Assembly (NCBI GenBank): GCA_903835655.1
Contig: CAILNT010000059.1
Span: forward strand, 1 to 64,000
Direction: 5' to 3'
DNA length: 64,000 nt
Source: an uncultured Pseudomonadota bacterium
GTDB lineage: Bacteria > Pseudomonadota > Gammaproteobacteria > Burkholderiales > Thiobacillaceae
The position numbers and the translations under genes were made by a program. This document shows positions 42,716 through 52,713 of this stretch, piece by piece (position 1 is the first letter of the stretch; every line of letters begins with the position of its first letter). The notes beneath the pieces are model-generated. The model was not told where the DNA came from. It saw only the letters and a program-made list of their open reading frames with translations, and did no database searches.

Positions 42716-42740
42716 AAAAGGCGGCCGGGGCCGCCTTTTT
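42716..42740. terminator. Bidirectional rho-independent terminator
   Basis: AAAAGGCGGCC...GGCCGCCTTTTT: a GC stem of 6-7 bp with A-run before and T-run after, between the convergent methyltransferase (ends 42634) and PEP-CTERM gene (ends 42769). Confidence 0.85.
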
Positions 42741-42768
42741 CAGATAACCGTACGTTGCGTATCGCGGA

Positions 42769-43722
42769 TCAGGCAGCGCCGCGGCGCGCCCTGGCCAGGC
42801 CCAACAGACCCATACCCAACAGGGCGATCGTGCCTGGCTCGGGAACCGTAGTAATCTCGTACAAGGGATCATTGGTGACATATTCCCAAGGTTGAGACCC
42901 GGCGGCAAAGGCGGGATTATTCTTGATGTCCGCATTCCCCGCGAAATCGGTGCAAGCAACGCTACCGATGTCGCCCGGCGCGCAAAGCAGGACGTTGCCC
43001 GTCGTCACTCCGCCGACGATGGCCTCGCTGGTGTCATTGACCAATCCGGAGTTGCCGGCGTTGTACGCAGGTCCGACGTCAACCAAGTCCAGGGCCGAAT
43101 AGTATTTGTCGACGAAACTGCTGGACCCGGATAACGCGAAATTATCCAGGGTGTACGAATAGCCATTCAAGGGGTTAACCGCACCGATACCCAGAGCACC
43201 CCAGTATGTTCCGGTCGTGGCTGACACGAGCGAAGCCGCCGCCGTACCGCCGAGCGAGAGGCTAGTGCCCGTATACAGCAGCAGCGATTCGTTCGCGCCC
43301 ATCAGGCCAAAGGGGTCGGCGCCGGCTCCAGGATTGCTGAAATCGATCTGATAGGTGGTACCACTTACAAAATTGAGCCCTGTAATGGTCTGGGCGAAAT
43401 AGCCAGAAAAGTCCGTGACATGATTGATGATGCCGCTCGGCTCATTGAGTATCTGATAGATCTCCGCCACGCCGGCAAACGAATCTCCCAAAGCAACGTT
43501 TCCGGCTATGTTACGGTCGACCAGTTGCCATCCGCTTGGACCCGTGCCAGAGCCCATGCAGCCACCGACCGCAGTACATGAAGCATCCGGGCGATATTGA
43601 TTTTCGTAGACGTCGAAAGCGACGTCGTTGACACCGTTCATGAAGACTGGACCGGCGTGTACCGCACCTGCCGATAGCATGGCTATCGCGGCGGCGATGA
43701 GGGTCTTTTGATATTTCGTCAT
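42769..43722 (-). CDS. PEP-CTERM sorting-domain exported protein
   Basis: 317 aa. Signal peptide (KTLIAAAIAMLSAGAVHA), a low-lysine, Gly/Ser/Asn-rich mature domain with a cysteine pair (SCTAVGGC), and a C-terminal sorting signal VPEPGTIALLGMGLLGLA followed by RARRG, the PEP motif + TM + basic tail recognised by exosortase. Predicted to be cleaved after the PEP motif and placed at the cell surface or in the exopolysaccharide matrix. Preceded by a sigma-54 promoter and an upstream dyad. Confidence 0.95.
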   Translation of the reverse strand: MTKYQKTLIAAAIAMLSAGAVHAGPVFMNGVNDVAFDVYENQYRPDASCTAVGGCMGSGTGPSGWQLVDRNIAGNVALGDSFAGVAEIYQILNEPSGIINHVTDFSGYFAQTITGLNFVSGTTYQIDFSNPGAGADPFGLMGANESLLLYTGTSLSLGGTAAASLVSATTGTYWGALGIGAVNPLNGYSYTLDNFALSGSSSFVDKYYSALDLVDVGPAYNAGNSGLVNDTSEAIVGGVTTGNVLLCAPGDIGSVACTDFAGNADIKNNPAFAAGSQPWEYVTNDPLYEITTVPEPGTIALLGMGLLGLARARRGAA

Positions 43723-43793
43723 GATTTACTCCCAAGTGAAGGTTATTTCTGTAGGCCATTTCCGCCGCCGTTTTGGCGGGCAGACCATACTTA

Positions 43794-43808
43794 GCAGAAG
43801 TCGTGCCA
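43794..43808 (-). promoter_or_regulatory. Sigma-54 promoter of PEP-CTERM gene
   Basis: Reads TGGCACGACTTCTGC on the - strand: consensus -24 TGGCACG and -12 CTGC with GG-N10-GC spacing. The start site is expected near 43783, about 60 nt before the ATG. PEP-CTERM genes in several betaproteobacteria are RpoN/PrsR dependent. Confidence 0.85.
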
Positions 43809-43893
43809 ACACTCTCGTAATCATGATAACGCTTTGATTCCATATGCCTTATTACCAGATACCAGGCTATACCCTAGGGGTTGAGGCGTTACC

Positions 43894-43914
43894 GGTGTAA
43901 AACTTTCCGACACC
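43894..43914. promoter_or_regulatory. Candidate enhancer dyad (PrsR-type site)
   Basis: GGTGTAAAACTTTCCGACACC: GGTGT/ACACC arms around an A/T-rich centre, about 120 bp upstream of the predicted sigma-54 start, the usual enhancer distance. Assignment to PrsR rests on position and on similarity to motifs I recall upstream of other PEP-CTERM genes. Confidence 0.55.
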
Positions 43915-44049
43915 ATCATGGTATCCGCCATGGCCGACCGGTCGCCCCGTAACATGAAAGGCCGGCCATGTCGGTTCCCTCACTGATGGAACTACCAGCC
44001 AACCGACTAGGCCGCCAGAATACGTCGGCCAAGTCTCTGGCTGCCCCAG

Positions 44050-44075
44050 CCCCTCTCCCGTATGCGGGCGAGGGG
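44050..44075. repeat. REP palindrome CCCCTCTCCCG...CGGGCGAGGGG
   Basis: Palindrome with CCCCTC/GAGGGG arms and CCCG/CGGG inside, 48 bp beyond the PIG-L gene stop. It is the same family as the sequence embedded in the helicase gene at 58721. Widespread interspersed palindrome of proteobacteria. Confidence 0.8.
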
Positions 44076-44122
44076 AGCGTCAAAAGCCGCTGTGCGACTT
44101 TCATCGTAAAGACCCAAGGCAT

Positions 44123-45064
44123 TTAACCGTTGCTCAGTGTCCAGTAGCGCTCGACCGGCTCGTCCTGAAGCCGCATCCGCGTCGCATAGCCCTGATAGAG
44201 GCTTTTGCAATCCCCCACGTCGGCAAAAAACTCCTGGAACTGGCTTTGGTACAGCGCCATGGCCTCCAGCTTGGCTGCAAAGTCGTCTCCGACAGGACGC
44301 ACGCTGGGGTGCAGTATCCGGGTACGCGGGCTATTCCTGGCCAGGTGGCGATGGCGGGCCAGGAGCCGATAGAGGTAGACGCTCACGACCGGGACGGCCG
44401 ATTTTCTGACGATCCAGGGTCGCAGGTTCTTCATCAGAGCGGTGTCGGCATAGGCCATGGCGGTTTGCCACCAGGCGCGTCCTTCGCCCCAGGGCGCCAG
44501 GCTCAGATCCCCATCATCGCGCGGGTAGGTCCCCAGTTCGTCGAGCCGGTAGCGGGTCGTATTGGGCAGGAGACAATAAGGCGCATCCTCGTAGTGAAGC
44601 AAGGAGGCACGTCCGAACCAGGGCTCGAACAGCAGGTGGGTGAGCACATGATCCACGTGCCAGCCTATGCCCAGCGGCACGTAGAGGCGCTCGTAATCGA
44701 TAGCCGCCAGATAGGCGAATACCCGCAAGCGCAGCTCGGGCAGATACGCCTCGATGTCCTCGGGCACGGGCGGTTTGAAGATGTTGCCCAAGGAACGATA
44801 GGCCGGTCGCCGGAAGGAGACATCCAGTTCGCCGAAGTTGTGCGAGGTGTAGCCCAGGCATTGCGCCGCGGCCTGTTCCTCCCTATAGCGCTCATCCCCC
44901 AGGACGATGCCGCGCAGCTTGACTTCGCTCAGGTAGCGGGTAAACAGGTTCAGCACCAGCACCGGGCCTTGCCTTACCCTTCGGGCGATTTCGCCGCCGC
45001 AGGAAAAGACGGCGTCGTCCAGATGGGGCGAAACAAAGACGGCCTTGTAGCGGGGCCTAGGCAT
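44123..45064 (-). CDS. PIG-L family deacetylase
   Basis: 313 aa from the ATG at 45064, overlapping the GT4 stop by 8 nt. LmbE/PIG-L Zn-dependent N-acetylglucosaminyl deacetylase fold: FVSPHLDDAVFSCGG (H-x-D-D) and GIGWHVDHVLTH (H-x2-H). Usually acts on GlcNAc-linked glycolipids or small thiols. Coupled to a glycosyltransferase, it probably trims the acetyl group of a sugar added by that enzyme (inference). Confidence 0.9.
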   Translation of the reverse strand: MPRPRYKAVFVSPHLDDAVFSCGGEIARRVRQGPVLVLNLFTRYLSEVKLRGIVLGDERYREEQAAAQCLGYTSHNFGELDVSFRRPAYRSLGNIFKPPVPEDIEAYLPELRLRVFAYLAAIDYERLYVPLGIGWHVDHVLTHLLFEPWFGRASLLHYEDAPYCLLPNTTRYRLDELGTYPRDDGDLSLAPWGEGRAWWQTAMAYADTALMKNLRPWIVRKSAVPVVSVYLYRLLARHRHLARNSPRTRILHPSVRPVGDDFAAKLEAMALYQSQFQEFFADVGDCKSLYQGYATRMRLQDEPVERYWTLSNG

Positions 45065-46202
45065 GATCCACCTGCGCGAGAACGTCGCGATAGGCCTGCT
45101 CCAGGGCCGAGACGACCAGTTCGGGCCGGTAGGCGTCGGCGCGGCGTCGGCTGGCCTCACCCTGGCTGGCGCGCAGGGCGGGATTGGCAGCGAGGCTGGC
45201 AAGCCGGCCTACCAGATCCGCGACCGAGTCGGGGTCGACGATGTAACCATTGCTGCCCGGTTCCACCATTTCCTCGGCCGCGACGATGGCGCGGGTGACG
45301 ATGACGGGTTTGCCGAACCACATAGCCTCCATGGCCACCAGGGGTTGCGCCTCCTGTATCGAGGGCAGCACGAACACGTCGCAGGCGGCGTAGTAGCGCG
45401 CCAGGGTGGGATGATCGAGGAAGCCCAGGAACTCTACCGAGGCGCCCACCCCTAGCTGCGTGCACAGACGTGTCAAGGCCTCCCGTTCGGGGCCGCGCCC
45501 GGCTATCCACAAGCGGGCGTCGGGAATTTCCTGCAACAACACGCCCAGAGCTTCGATCAGGTAGGGAATATTTTTCTCCGGCCCCAAGCGCCCCGCATAG
45601 AGGAGGGTGAAACCGGATGAACGCTCGGCGGGAACGACGCGGGCGCGGTCATCGAACACCACCGGGTTGGTGATGTAGCGCACCGGGGCACGCACGCCCT
45701 CGGCGGCGATCTGCTTGGCCAGGTTCCGCGAGGGGGCGATGACCAGGTCGAAGCGGTTGTTGTAATCCACCATCTGCCTGCGGATCAGGCCGCGGAAAGG
45801 CCGCATGGGCAGCGGCTGGGTCAGCACCTCGGCGCTGAAATGATAGGTGGAGACTTGCCGCAAGTGCATGGACTCGGCTACGGCACAGACCTGTTTCATC
45901 ATGAAGCCGACGTAATGGTGGTGCACCACGTCCGGCTTCTCCTGTTCGAATATCCGGCGGACGGTGGTTCGGGAAGGCAAGGCCTGGTAGAAACCGTACA
46001 GTTTGAGCGTGTTGACTCGATACAGGGTGACCCCTTCCCAGCGCGCCACTTCCGCCTCACCCTTGCGCCGACTGGTGATGACCGAGATGCGATGGCCACG
46101 CCGGGCGAGTTCCGGGCCGATCAGTTTGAGATGGACACCCACCCCTGTGGCGGCGGGCAGAAAGTCATCCGAAATCATGCAGATGGACAGTGGATGGGGC
46201 AT
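45057..46202 (-). CDS. GT4-family glycosyltransferase
   Basis: 381 aa from the ATG at 46202. GT-B fold; N-terminal SDDFLPAATGVGVHLKLIG resembles acceptor-side GT4 loops. The donor side has LLYAGRLGPEKNIPYLIEAL and the E-x7-E segment SIQEAQPLVAMEAMWFGKPV. Retaining transferase using a nucleotide sugar. Forms a coupled pair with the PIG-L deacetylase gene and lies 105 bp downstream of the nitroreductase-like gene on the same strand. Confidence 0.9.
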   Translation of the reverse strand: MPHPLSICMISDDFLPAATGVGVHLKLIGPELARRGHRISVITSRRKGEAEVARWEGVTLYRVNTLKLYGFYQALPSRTTVRRIFEQEKPDVVHHHYVGFMMKQVCAVAESMHLRQVSTYHFSAEVLTQPLPMRPFRGLIRRQMVDYNNRFDLVIAPSRNLAKQIAAEGVRAPVRYITNPVVFDDRARVVPAERSSGFTLLYAGRLGPEKNIPYLIEALGVLLQEIPDARLWIAGRGPEREALTRLCTQLGVGASVEFLGFLDHPTLARYYAACDVFVLPSIQEAQPLVAMEAMWFGKPVIVTRAIVAAEEMVEPGSNGYIVDPDSVADLVGRLASLAANPALRASQGEASRRRADAYRPELVVSALEQAYRDVLAQVDHA

Positions 46203-46307
46203 GTCGTTTCCCAGAATATGCCCTAAGGGTAGACGAGTTATCCGGCACACGCATAGGCCGGCGGGCGACGCGTACGTCGTCCGAGCGCGGGACTCGCCTT
46301 GATCCGA

Positions 46308-47387
46308 CTACCCGGCTGTCAGGAGCAACTGCTCCAGAGGGCGGCGGAGAGAGCGGGCCAGAGGCGGCGCTCCGGCCCCCACCCGGCCCATGAAGAACAG
46401 GGTTTCGATGGCCTGACCGGCCAATAGGCCCTGCAAGCGCCGGTCGAGACCCTCCACCAGTCCAGATGCCTGAGCCTGCCGAGTAAAGCGCAGTCCTGCG
46501 CGGTGATAGCGGGTGAAGATCACCGGCGTCATCTCCGGCTGGACATACAGGTCCAGACTGGTGGCGGTAAGCCAGAAACGCTGCAAGGCGCGGCCGGCTG
46601 CGATGTATCCGTCCACGGTCTCGAGGGGGGACAGCGCCGACAAGGCGAAATGCGCGGCGCATCGCAAGCCGGGGAGGAAATCGAGCTGGATGCGGGGCGG
46701 CAGGTGACCCAAGAGGTAGCGGTTGAAGAATTCGACACGCGCCCAACTCCCCATGGCCCAGCGCATCAGGCGCGAGGTCAGAGGGTCCACGCCCACGGCC
46801 TGATCGGGTATCCGATCTTCGCTATAGCGGGCGTTCCACTCGATGACCGTGCTGTGAACCAGATAGCCTTCGGGGACGATGAGGCGAACCTTGGCGTTGT
46901 CGAACATGAATCTGGCCAGGCGCCAACGCTGGGCCAGACCTTCATACCAGTTCAGCGTATAGCCCTCGGGCAGACTGTTCGCCAGCGCCCTCTTCTGCGC
47001 GCCCGACAACGACTGGGTGGACATGGCGCGGCGCTGCACCACGCGCTTCTCTATGTACCGGGCCAGTGGGTCGGGTGCCAGGCCGGGCACGAACTGGAAA
47101 TACACGTCGAACAGCAGATGCGTTTCCGGTGTTTGTGGGCGACGCTCTACCCTGGCTTGGCGTCCTTCCGTGCCGGCGGCGATGACCAGGGTTTCCAGCA
47201 ACGCCCCTAGCGCGAGCTGGCTGGCACGGCCGTCGAGATCGTAGACCACCTTATCGCGGGTATCGAAACCATGAACCAGGACATGCTCATCCCCCAGCAC
47301 TTCGAAGCGCCAGGGCTGGGTATTGTCGCCGCTGGGCGCCCAGCGGGCCAGATCGAGTATGCGTTCGAGGTGTGGGCTCAGGACCAT
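46308..47387 (-). CDS. Nitroreductase-family protein
   Basis: 359 aa from the ATG at 47387, 1 nt after the ThiF-like stop. N-terminal nitroreductase signature LDLARWAPSGDNTQPWRFE (FMN-binding R/S/N) and a C-terminal nitroreductase half. Longer than ordinary nitroreductases (~200 aa), with two half-domains. Family members in biosynthetic clusters oxidise or dehydrogenate peptide-like substrates. It follows ThiF- and FeeM-like genes, so a role in maturing an N-acyl product is plausible. Confidence 0.8.
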   Translation of the reverse strand: MVLSPHLERILDLARWAPSGDNTQPWRFEVLGDEHVLVHGFDTRDKVVYDLDGRASQLALGALLETLVIAAGTEGRQARVERRPQTPETHLLFDVYFQFVPGLAPDPLARYIEKRVVQRRAMSTQSLSGAQKRALANSLPEGYTLNWYEGLAQRWRLARFMFDNAKVRLIVPEGYLVHSTVIEWNARYSEDRIPDQAVGVDPLTSRLMRWAMGSWARVEFFNRYLLGHLPPRIQLDFLPGLRCAAHFALSALSPLETVDGYIAAGRALQRFWLTATSLDLYVQPEMTPVIFTRYHRAGLRFTRQAQASGLVEGLDRRLQGLLAGQAIETLFFMGRVGAGAPPLARSLRRPLEQLLLTAG

Positions 47388-47388
47388 G

Positions 47389-48246
47389 TCATATTCCCAA
47401 CTGCCGCCGGGCGAGAAGGATGGCCAGGCGATTGAACGGGTGGCGATTCCCGCCCGGTCGCCAGGTATGTGCGAGCCTGTTTTGATAGCCATCGAATTGG
47501 ATCGCGTGGGGTGCGGCCCAGACCTTGCCGCGCCCGAGCAGAATCTTCAACGCCTCGCTGGCCGCAACACCGGCGCAGAGCTGGCAAGCCATGATGGTGG
47601 ACGGCCCCTTGTGGGCCTTGAGGTCGACCCGCGTGGCGTCCGCCAGATAATGCCGATGCAGCAACGCGGGGGCGAGTCCGACCAGGAAGCGGACGGCCTT
47701 TTCCAGCTCGGGGCGCCCGGCGATCAGAAAGTAATCCTCGAAGCTCATGCTCCCTGGCAGGAAGTTGAGCAGCGCGGCACTCATGCCCAGCGGGGCCACG
47801 GTGATGGCCGGGATCCGCTCTTCATGACAGCAGGCGAAGACCATCTCGCGGGCGGCGAAGGCGAAAAAATCCAGGCCATCGACGTAGAGATCCACACCAG
47901 CCATGAACTCATGCAGATTCCGCGCATTCACCCCCTGGGGGAAAATCTTGATGTCGCAGTCGGGAATGATTTCACGTGCCAGTTCCGCCAACACCTGGAC
48001 CTTGTGACGACCCAGGCTGCCGAGGGTGGCGCCGGTCTGGCGATTGAAATTGGCCAATTCGAAAGTATCGAGATCGGCGATATGGAAGTGTCGCACGCCG
48101 AGTCGTGCCAGCGTCAGCAGGTGCGCGCCACCCACGCCCCCCATGCCGGCGATGGCGACGCGCTTGCCCGCCAGTTGCCGCTGCTCAGGCCCGGTGACCC
48201 AGCCGAGGTTGCGGGAAAAGGCGGTGTCGTAGTCGAACGGGGCCAT
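47389..48246 (-). CDS. ThiF/MoeB/E1-like adenylyltransferase
   Basis: 285 aa. Nucleotide-binding loop RVAIAGMGGVGGAHLLTLARLG, the acidic ADLDTFELANFNRQ with its Arg finger, and a CQLCAGVAASEALK region near the C-terminus. Such enzymes adenylate a C-terminal carboxylate (ubiquitin-like protein or peptide). No ubiquitin-like partner gene is adjacent. It is 6 nt from the FeeM-like gene and 1 nt from the nitroreductase gene, so all three form one transcript. Confidence 0.9.
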   Translation of the reverse strand: MAPFDYDTAFSRNLGWVTGPEQRQLAGKRVAIAGMGGVGGAHLLTLARLGVRHFHIADLDTFELANFNRQTGATLGSLGRHKVQVLAELAREIIPDCDIKIFPQGVNARNLHEFMAGVDLYVDGLDFFAFAAREMVFACCHEERIPAITVAPLGMSAALLNFLPGSMSFEDYFLIAGRPELEKAVRFLVGLAPALLHRHYLADATRVDLKAHKGPSTIMACQLCAGVAASEALKILLGRGKVWAAPHAIQFDGYQNRLAHTWRPGGNRHPFNRLAILLARRQLGI

Positions 48247-48252
48247 CCGCGC

Positions 48253-49032
48253 TCACCTGGGTTCGGCCCGCAGCAGTCGATCGGTGATGCGCGCTTCTTC
48301 CTGGGCCGGGAAAAAGTACGGGTAGAGCGTCTTGTCTTGCCTGGCGATCTGATGTTGTCCCGCGACTGCGCGCATGATTTTCTGTTTCTCCACGAGATTG
48401 AGCCAGAGCAACACGGCGGGCGCACTGACGCGCGTACACATGCGTTCTTCGCCGATGGCGACGAACCCCAGCATGCGGATGTAAAAAGGCGCATGCGCGG
48501 GGTTGACCTCGATGACCAGGTCCGTGTAACTCCACAGGTTGCAAAGGTAAATGTAGGCCACGTTGAACATCGCGGCGAGAAAACGCTTCGAAGTCATTTG
48601 GGTATCGAGCGCAAACTGGGTGATTTCGGCAACCGAGCCGCCACGAGCGCGCACCAGATCGATCTCCACCTTGTAGAGCTCATCGGCCAGCAAGCCTTTG
48701 CCGACATCGAAGCCCAGCGACATGGTGCCGATGACCTGCTCGCCATGGTAGGTCGCCAGGGTGATACTCTCCGGGCAGGTGCTGCGTGCGGCACGATCCT
48801 CGCCGTGGAAGCCAGCCTCGCCATAGCGCTTCTCCACGAAAAACCGGGCATCCCTCGAACGCTCGTCGTTATGCGCCAGACGAATCTTGAACTGGTCCTC
48901 TCGCGTGATCTGCCCGGCACTGGACGCCACCGCAGCCCCGGCCACCACGCGCAGGCGCGGCTTCGACTCGAAGGCGACGATGGTCCTCGCCCAACTCCGG
49001 CTCGCAACCTTGAAGCGATCCAGTATCCCCAT
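48253..49032 (-). CDS. N-acyl amino acid synthase (FeeM-like) / exosortase-associated acyltransferase
   Basis: 259 aa from the ATG at 49032 (TTG at 49035 possible). GNAT/autoinducer-synthase-like fold: FKIRLAHNDERSRDARFFVEKRYG, TLATYHGEQVIGTMSLGFD, and VEIDLVRARGGSVAEITQFA match the FeeM long-chain N-acyl amino acid synthase pattern. Relatives are annotated as PEP-CTERM/exosortase-associated acyltransferases. Expected to join an acyl-ACP fatty acid to an amino acid. First gene of a three-gene unit with ThiF-like and nitroreductase-like enzymes. Confidence 0.85.
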   Translation of the reverse strand: MGILDRFKVASRSWARTIVAFESKPRLRVVAGAAVASSAGQITREDQFKIRLAHNDERSRDARFFVEKRYGEAGFHGEDRAARSTCPESITLATYHGEQVIGTMSLGFDVGKGLLADELYKVEIDLVRARGGSVAEITQFALDTQMTSKRFLAAMFNVAYIYLCNLWSYTDLVIEVNPAHAPFYIRMLGFVAIGEERMCTRVSAPAVLLWLNLVEKQKIMRAVAGQHQIARQDKTLYPYFFPAQEEARITDRLLRAEPR

Positions 49033-49156
49033 CAATCCGGGCCCCCATCAGTTCGTTTTATGCAATACTCGCGCGTAATCGAAACGCCGCCCACCCAGTA
49101 TAAGTTCGATCATTGCGAGCTCAAACAGAGGGGCCGCATGCCGATACAATACGCCC

Positions 49157-49885
49157 ATGAAGATTGAACTGCTTACCAGCGATGACGCCAACCGCTACCT
49201 GGTTCGGCACCACGGAGAAATCGAGCGCGTGCTGCGTGATGTCATGCAGGACAAGGGCATCGTCGCCGCGTATGGGGAGAATGGCAAAGATTTCCTGCTG
49301 ACCTCCATCGTCGCGATAGAGCCCAGAGCCATTTATCTGGGTTATGGCCCGGACGAAAGGCTGAATGTCCAGCTGCTCGCCGCCAACAGCGTCACATTCG
49401 CCACCACGCACGACCAGGTGCGCGTACAGTTTTCCTGCCGCAACGTGGAGCGGGCCGTCCATGGCAATGAAAACGTATTCCGCGTGGCGATGCCCGAGGA
49501 ACTCTTGCGCTTGCAGCGGCGGGAGTATTACCGTCTGGTGACTTCGGTGGTCAACCCGGTGAAGTGCCTGATCAACGCCGACCAGGGCATGCTCGAAGCG
49601 CTGGTGGTGGACATCAGCATCGGCGGCGTCGGCATCCTGGCCTATCAGGAGGGGGGGGAGTTGACTGCGGGCAGAACCTACCACGGTTGTCGCATCACCC
49701 TGCCCGGATCGGGCGAGTTCGCCTTGAGCCTCGCCGTCTGCACCACCTTCGAAATCACGCTGAAGAACGGTCGCCACACACACCGCGCCGGCTGCAAGTT
49801 CATCGACCTGCCGCCCAGCGTGGAAACAGAAATCCAGCGCTACATCATTCGCGTCGACCGCGAGCGCCGCACACGCTTCATCTGA
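49157..49885 (+). CDS. ycgR: YcgR-type PilZ flagellar brake protein
   Basis: 242 aa. N-terminal YcgR domain (about 1-110), then a PilZ domain with the c-di-GMP motif RREYYR (about residues 120-125) and DISIGGVG (about 152-159). When bound to c-di-GMP it slows the flagellar motor. Lies alone, divergent from the FeeM-like gene and convergent with hemB, 7 nt apart. Confidence 0.92.
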   Translation: MKIELLTSDDANRYLVRHHGEIERVLRDVMQDKGIVAAYGENGKDFLLTSIVAIEPRAIYLGYGPDERLNVQLLAANSVTFATTHDQVRVQFSCRNVERAVHGNENVFRVAMPEELLRLQRREYYRLVTSVVNPVKCLINADQGMLEALVVDISIGGVGILAYQEGGELTAGRTYHGCRITLPGSGEFALSLAVCTTFEITLKNGRHTHRAGCKFIDLPPSVETEIQRYIIRVDRERRTRFI

Positions 49886-49892
49886 GACACGC

Positions 49893-51663
<1,771 letters not shown>

Positions 51664-51774
51664 GGCAGGATAGATTGGACTTAAAGCCCGCTCGAAAGAC
51701 TGGCATGATAACAAACAGGCCGCTAAAATGCCGCGATTTCCCCTGCTGCCAACCCGTATTCAGGAGCATCGAAC

Positions 51775-52410
51775 ATGAAATATCACGCGCTGATCACTGG
51801 CCTGCTGTTTGCCGCCACGTTTGGGGCCAATAGCTGGGCCAGCATGCCCACCACCCACGCCGCCAAGGGCGACGCCGCCAAGGCGCAAAAAATCGTCAGC
51901 GAGGTGTGCGCGGCCTGCCATACTTCCGACGGCAACAGCACCAACCCCACCTATCCCGCGCTGGCAGGCCAATCCCCTGAATACATCGCCAAACAGCTGC
52001 ACGAATTCAAGGCCGGCATCCGCATGAACGCCACCATGGCGCCCAATGCCGCCAAGCTGTCCGAAGATGACATGCAGAACCTGGCGGCCTTCTTCAGCGC
52101 GCAGCAACCCAAGGTCAGGATGGCCAAGGACGCCAGCTTGATCGCCGAAGGCCAGAAGATCTACAAGGGCGGCAACGCCGGGAGTGGCGTGCCTGCTTGC
52201 GCTTCCTGCCACGGCCCGACAGGCGCCGGCATCCCGGTGCAGTTCCCGCGCCTGGCCGGACAGCATTCCAAATACGTACTCTCCCAGCTCAAGAATTTCC
52301 GTAGCGGCGACCGCAGCAATGACGGCGGCAAGATGATGGAAACCATCGCGCGCAAGTTGACCGATCAGGAAATGAAAGCCGTGGCCGAATACATCAACGG
52401 CCTGCGCTGA
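51775..52410 (+). CDS. Dihaem cytochrome c4
   Basis: 211 aa with a signal peptide (ITGLLFAATFGANSWA). Two c-type haem sites, CAACH and CASCH, in two similar halves, with distal Met ligands available in each half. Periplasmic electron carrier to terminal oxidases. Followed by a strong terminator. Confidence 0.95.
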   Translation: MKYHALITGLLFAATFGANSWASMPTTHAAKGDAAKAQKIVSEVCAACHTSDGNSTNPTYPALAGQSPEYIAKQLHEFKAGIRMNATMAPNAAKLSEDDMQNLAAFFSAQQPKVRMAKDASLIAEGQKIYKGGNAGSGVPACASCHGPTGAGIPVQFPRLAGQHSKYVLSQLKNFRSGDRSNDGGKMMETIARKLTDQEMKAVAEYINGLR

Positions 52411-52428
52411 TCCCTATCCTGCCCGACG

Positions 52429-52458
52429 ACGGCCCGCCTCGCGCGGGCCGTTTTCTTT
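52429..52458 (+). terminator. Rho-independent terminator after cytochrome c4
   Basis: 9-bp stem ACGGCCCGC / GCGGGCCGT, 5-nt loop, then TTTTCTTT. Ends the cytochrome transcript just before repeat copy C. Confidence 0.9.
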
Positions 52459-52461
52459 GAT

Positions 52462-52710
52462 CCTTGAATCCTCAGTTGAACACGTCCGAGTGTGCGCCTG
52501 GCGAGTTGTCTGGCAAGGGAGCGGAGTCGTAGCGCTCAAACGCGTACGAATCCGGCCTACTCCTTGCGGGCGCAACGCGGCCAGGCGTCGCCTGCCGTGC
52601 AGCCGGGTGCGTAGCGGCTTCACCCAAAGGATGAACGTGATCGAAGGCAAAAACTTTTATGCTCAAGAGGCCTCACAAGGGAAAATGAGCGGTCAACCGA
52701 GGAATCAAGG
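52462..52710 (+). repeat. HEARO-like structured repeat, copy C (leader of rep)
   Basis: 249 bp. Ends pair: CCTTGAATCCTCAGTTGA (52462-52479) matches the reverse complement of 52693-52710 at 16 of 18. It shares the CGAGTGTGCG box and the ~82-nt core (about 52611-52692) with copies A and B. Its middle insert is closest to that of A but has only one copy of the ACGAATCCGGC module. It begins right after a terminator and ends 3 nt before the rep ATG. Confidence 0.62.
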
Positions 52711-52713
52711 TTG

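Larger units (their letters stand above)
43723..44122. other. Long control region upstream of PEP-CTERM gene
   Basis: 400 bp. Contains a leader hairpin (CCGCC/GGCGG, about 43764-43778), the sigma-54 element (43794-43808), an upstream dyad (43894-43914) and a REP palindrome (44050-44075) near the PIG-L gene stop. No ORF worth calling. Confidence 0.7.

Noticed and set aside
49113..49150. Promoter of ycgR from TTGCGA and TACAAT
   Set aside because: Spacer of 26 bp is too long for sigma-70.
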